Of a DNA stretch of 38,598 bases, positions 38,586 to 38,598 are shown in pieces. This stretch comes from Candidatus Scatousia excrementigallinarum. GTDB taxonomy: Bacteria > Cyanobacteriota > Vampirovibrionia > Gastranaerophilales > Gastranaerophilaceae. Both the position numbers and the translations under genes were made by a program. The stretch spans positions 1-38,598 of the forward strand of contig DVIU01000117.1 in NCBI GenBank assembly GCA_018711035.1. The letters are read 5' to 3'. The notes under the pieces are model-generated. The model was not told where the DNA came from and did no database searches. It saw only the letters and a list, made by a program, of their open reading frames with translations. Positions within the stretch are counted from its first letter, which is position 1. Each line of letters starts with the position of its first letter.

Positions 38586-38598
38586 TGTATAATCAAAG

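Noticed and set aside
1-38598. CRISPR arrays, insertion sequences, prophage genes or integrases
   Set aside because: No regularly spaced repeats, transposase motifs, terminal inverted repeats or phage structural genes were seen.

Overview
The window is AT-rich and comes from a bacterium with two membranes. It encodes a LolA-like lipoprotein carrier, a TolC-type outer-membrane factor, an RND/MMPL exporter, LpxL/HtrB-like and PlsC-like acyltransferases, and a small protein that looks like an outer-membrane beta-barrel. Several glycine/alanine-rich multi-span proteins of no known family, plus small proteins with an N-terminal F-x-G tail, remind me of gut Vampirovibrionia/Melainabacteria (Gastranaerophilales). 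That placement is inference, not proof. I see no rRNA, tRNA, CRISPR array, insertion sequence or prophage.

Layout. 1-2.3 kb: a truncated HipA kinase, a DUF2971 protein and an Hsp20 chaperone. 2.4-4.8 kb: acyl-ACP thioesterase, GNAT acetyltransferase and an amidohydrolase with a C-terminal membrane tail. 4.8-6.85 kb: a DtxR/MntR-family metalloregulator co-transcribed with an unknown membrane protein. Its promoter/operator is repeated almost base for base in front of an unlisted 46-codon gene on the other strand. 6.9-12.3 kb: an ABC-F ATPase, an Sfp-type phosphopantetheinyl transferase, a 512-aa unknown membrane protein, a likely structured RNA, a small divergent gene pair with an XRE regulator, and an SLT-like protein.

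12.3-24.8 kb is the centrepiece: an aryl-polyene (APE/flexirubin-type) pigment cluster in two divergent operons. The minus operon runs chain-length factor, PlsC-like acyltransferase, two ACPs, small membrane protein, aryl-ACP ligase fused to a hot-dog dehydratase, thioesterase, LolA-like carrier, MMPL exporter, LpxL-like acyltransferase and GT61 glycosyltransferase. The plus operon runs a ketosynthase fused to a second hot-dog dehydratase, a ketoreductase and a second ketosynthase. The two dehydratase domains appear to carry complementary halves of one His/Glu catalytic pair. The nearby PPTase could activate the two ACPs.

24.8-26.9 kb: a periplasmic protein, an M48 metalloprotease and a small membrane protein. 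27.0-33.5 kb: a MarR-controlled operon for a complete tripartite ABC-2 exporter (TolC-like channel, HlyD adaptor, YbhF-like double ATPase, two permeases) behind a perfect palindromic operator. 33.5-38.6 kb: a small secreted Cys-containing protein, a ferredoxin-nitroreductase, a class II photolyase, a CoA-disulfide-reductase/rhodanese fusion and a putative outer-membrane protein.

A possible common theme is oxidant and light protection: aryl polyene, photolyase, thiol/disulfide reductase and metal regulation. Several genes have a -10 hexamer only 6-7 nt before the start codon, which suggests leaderless transcripts.
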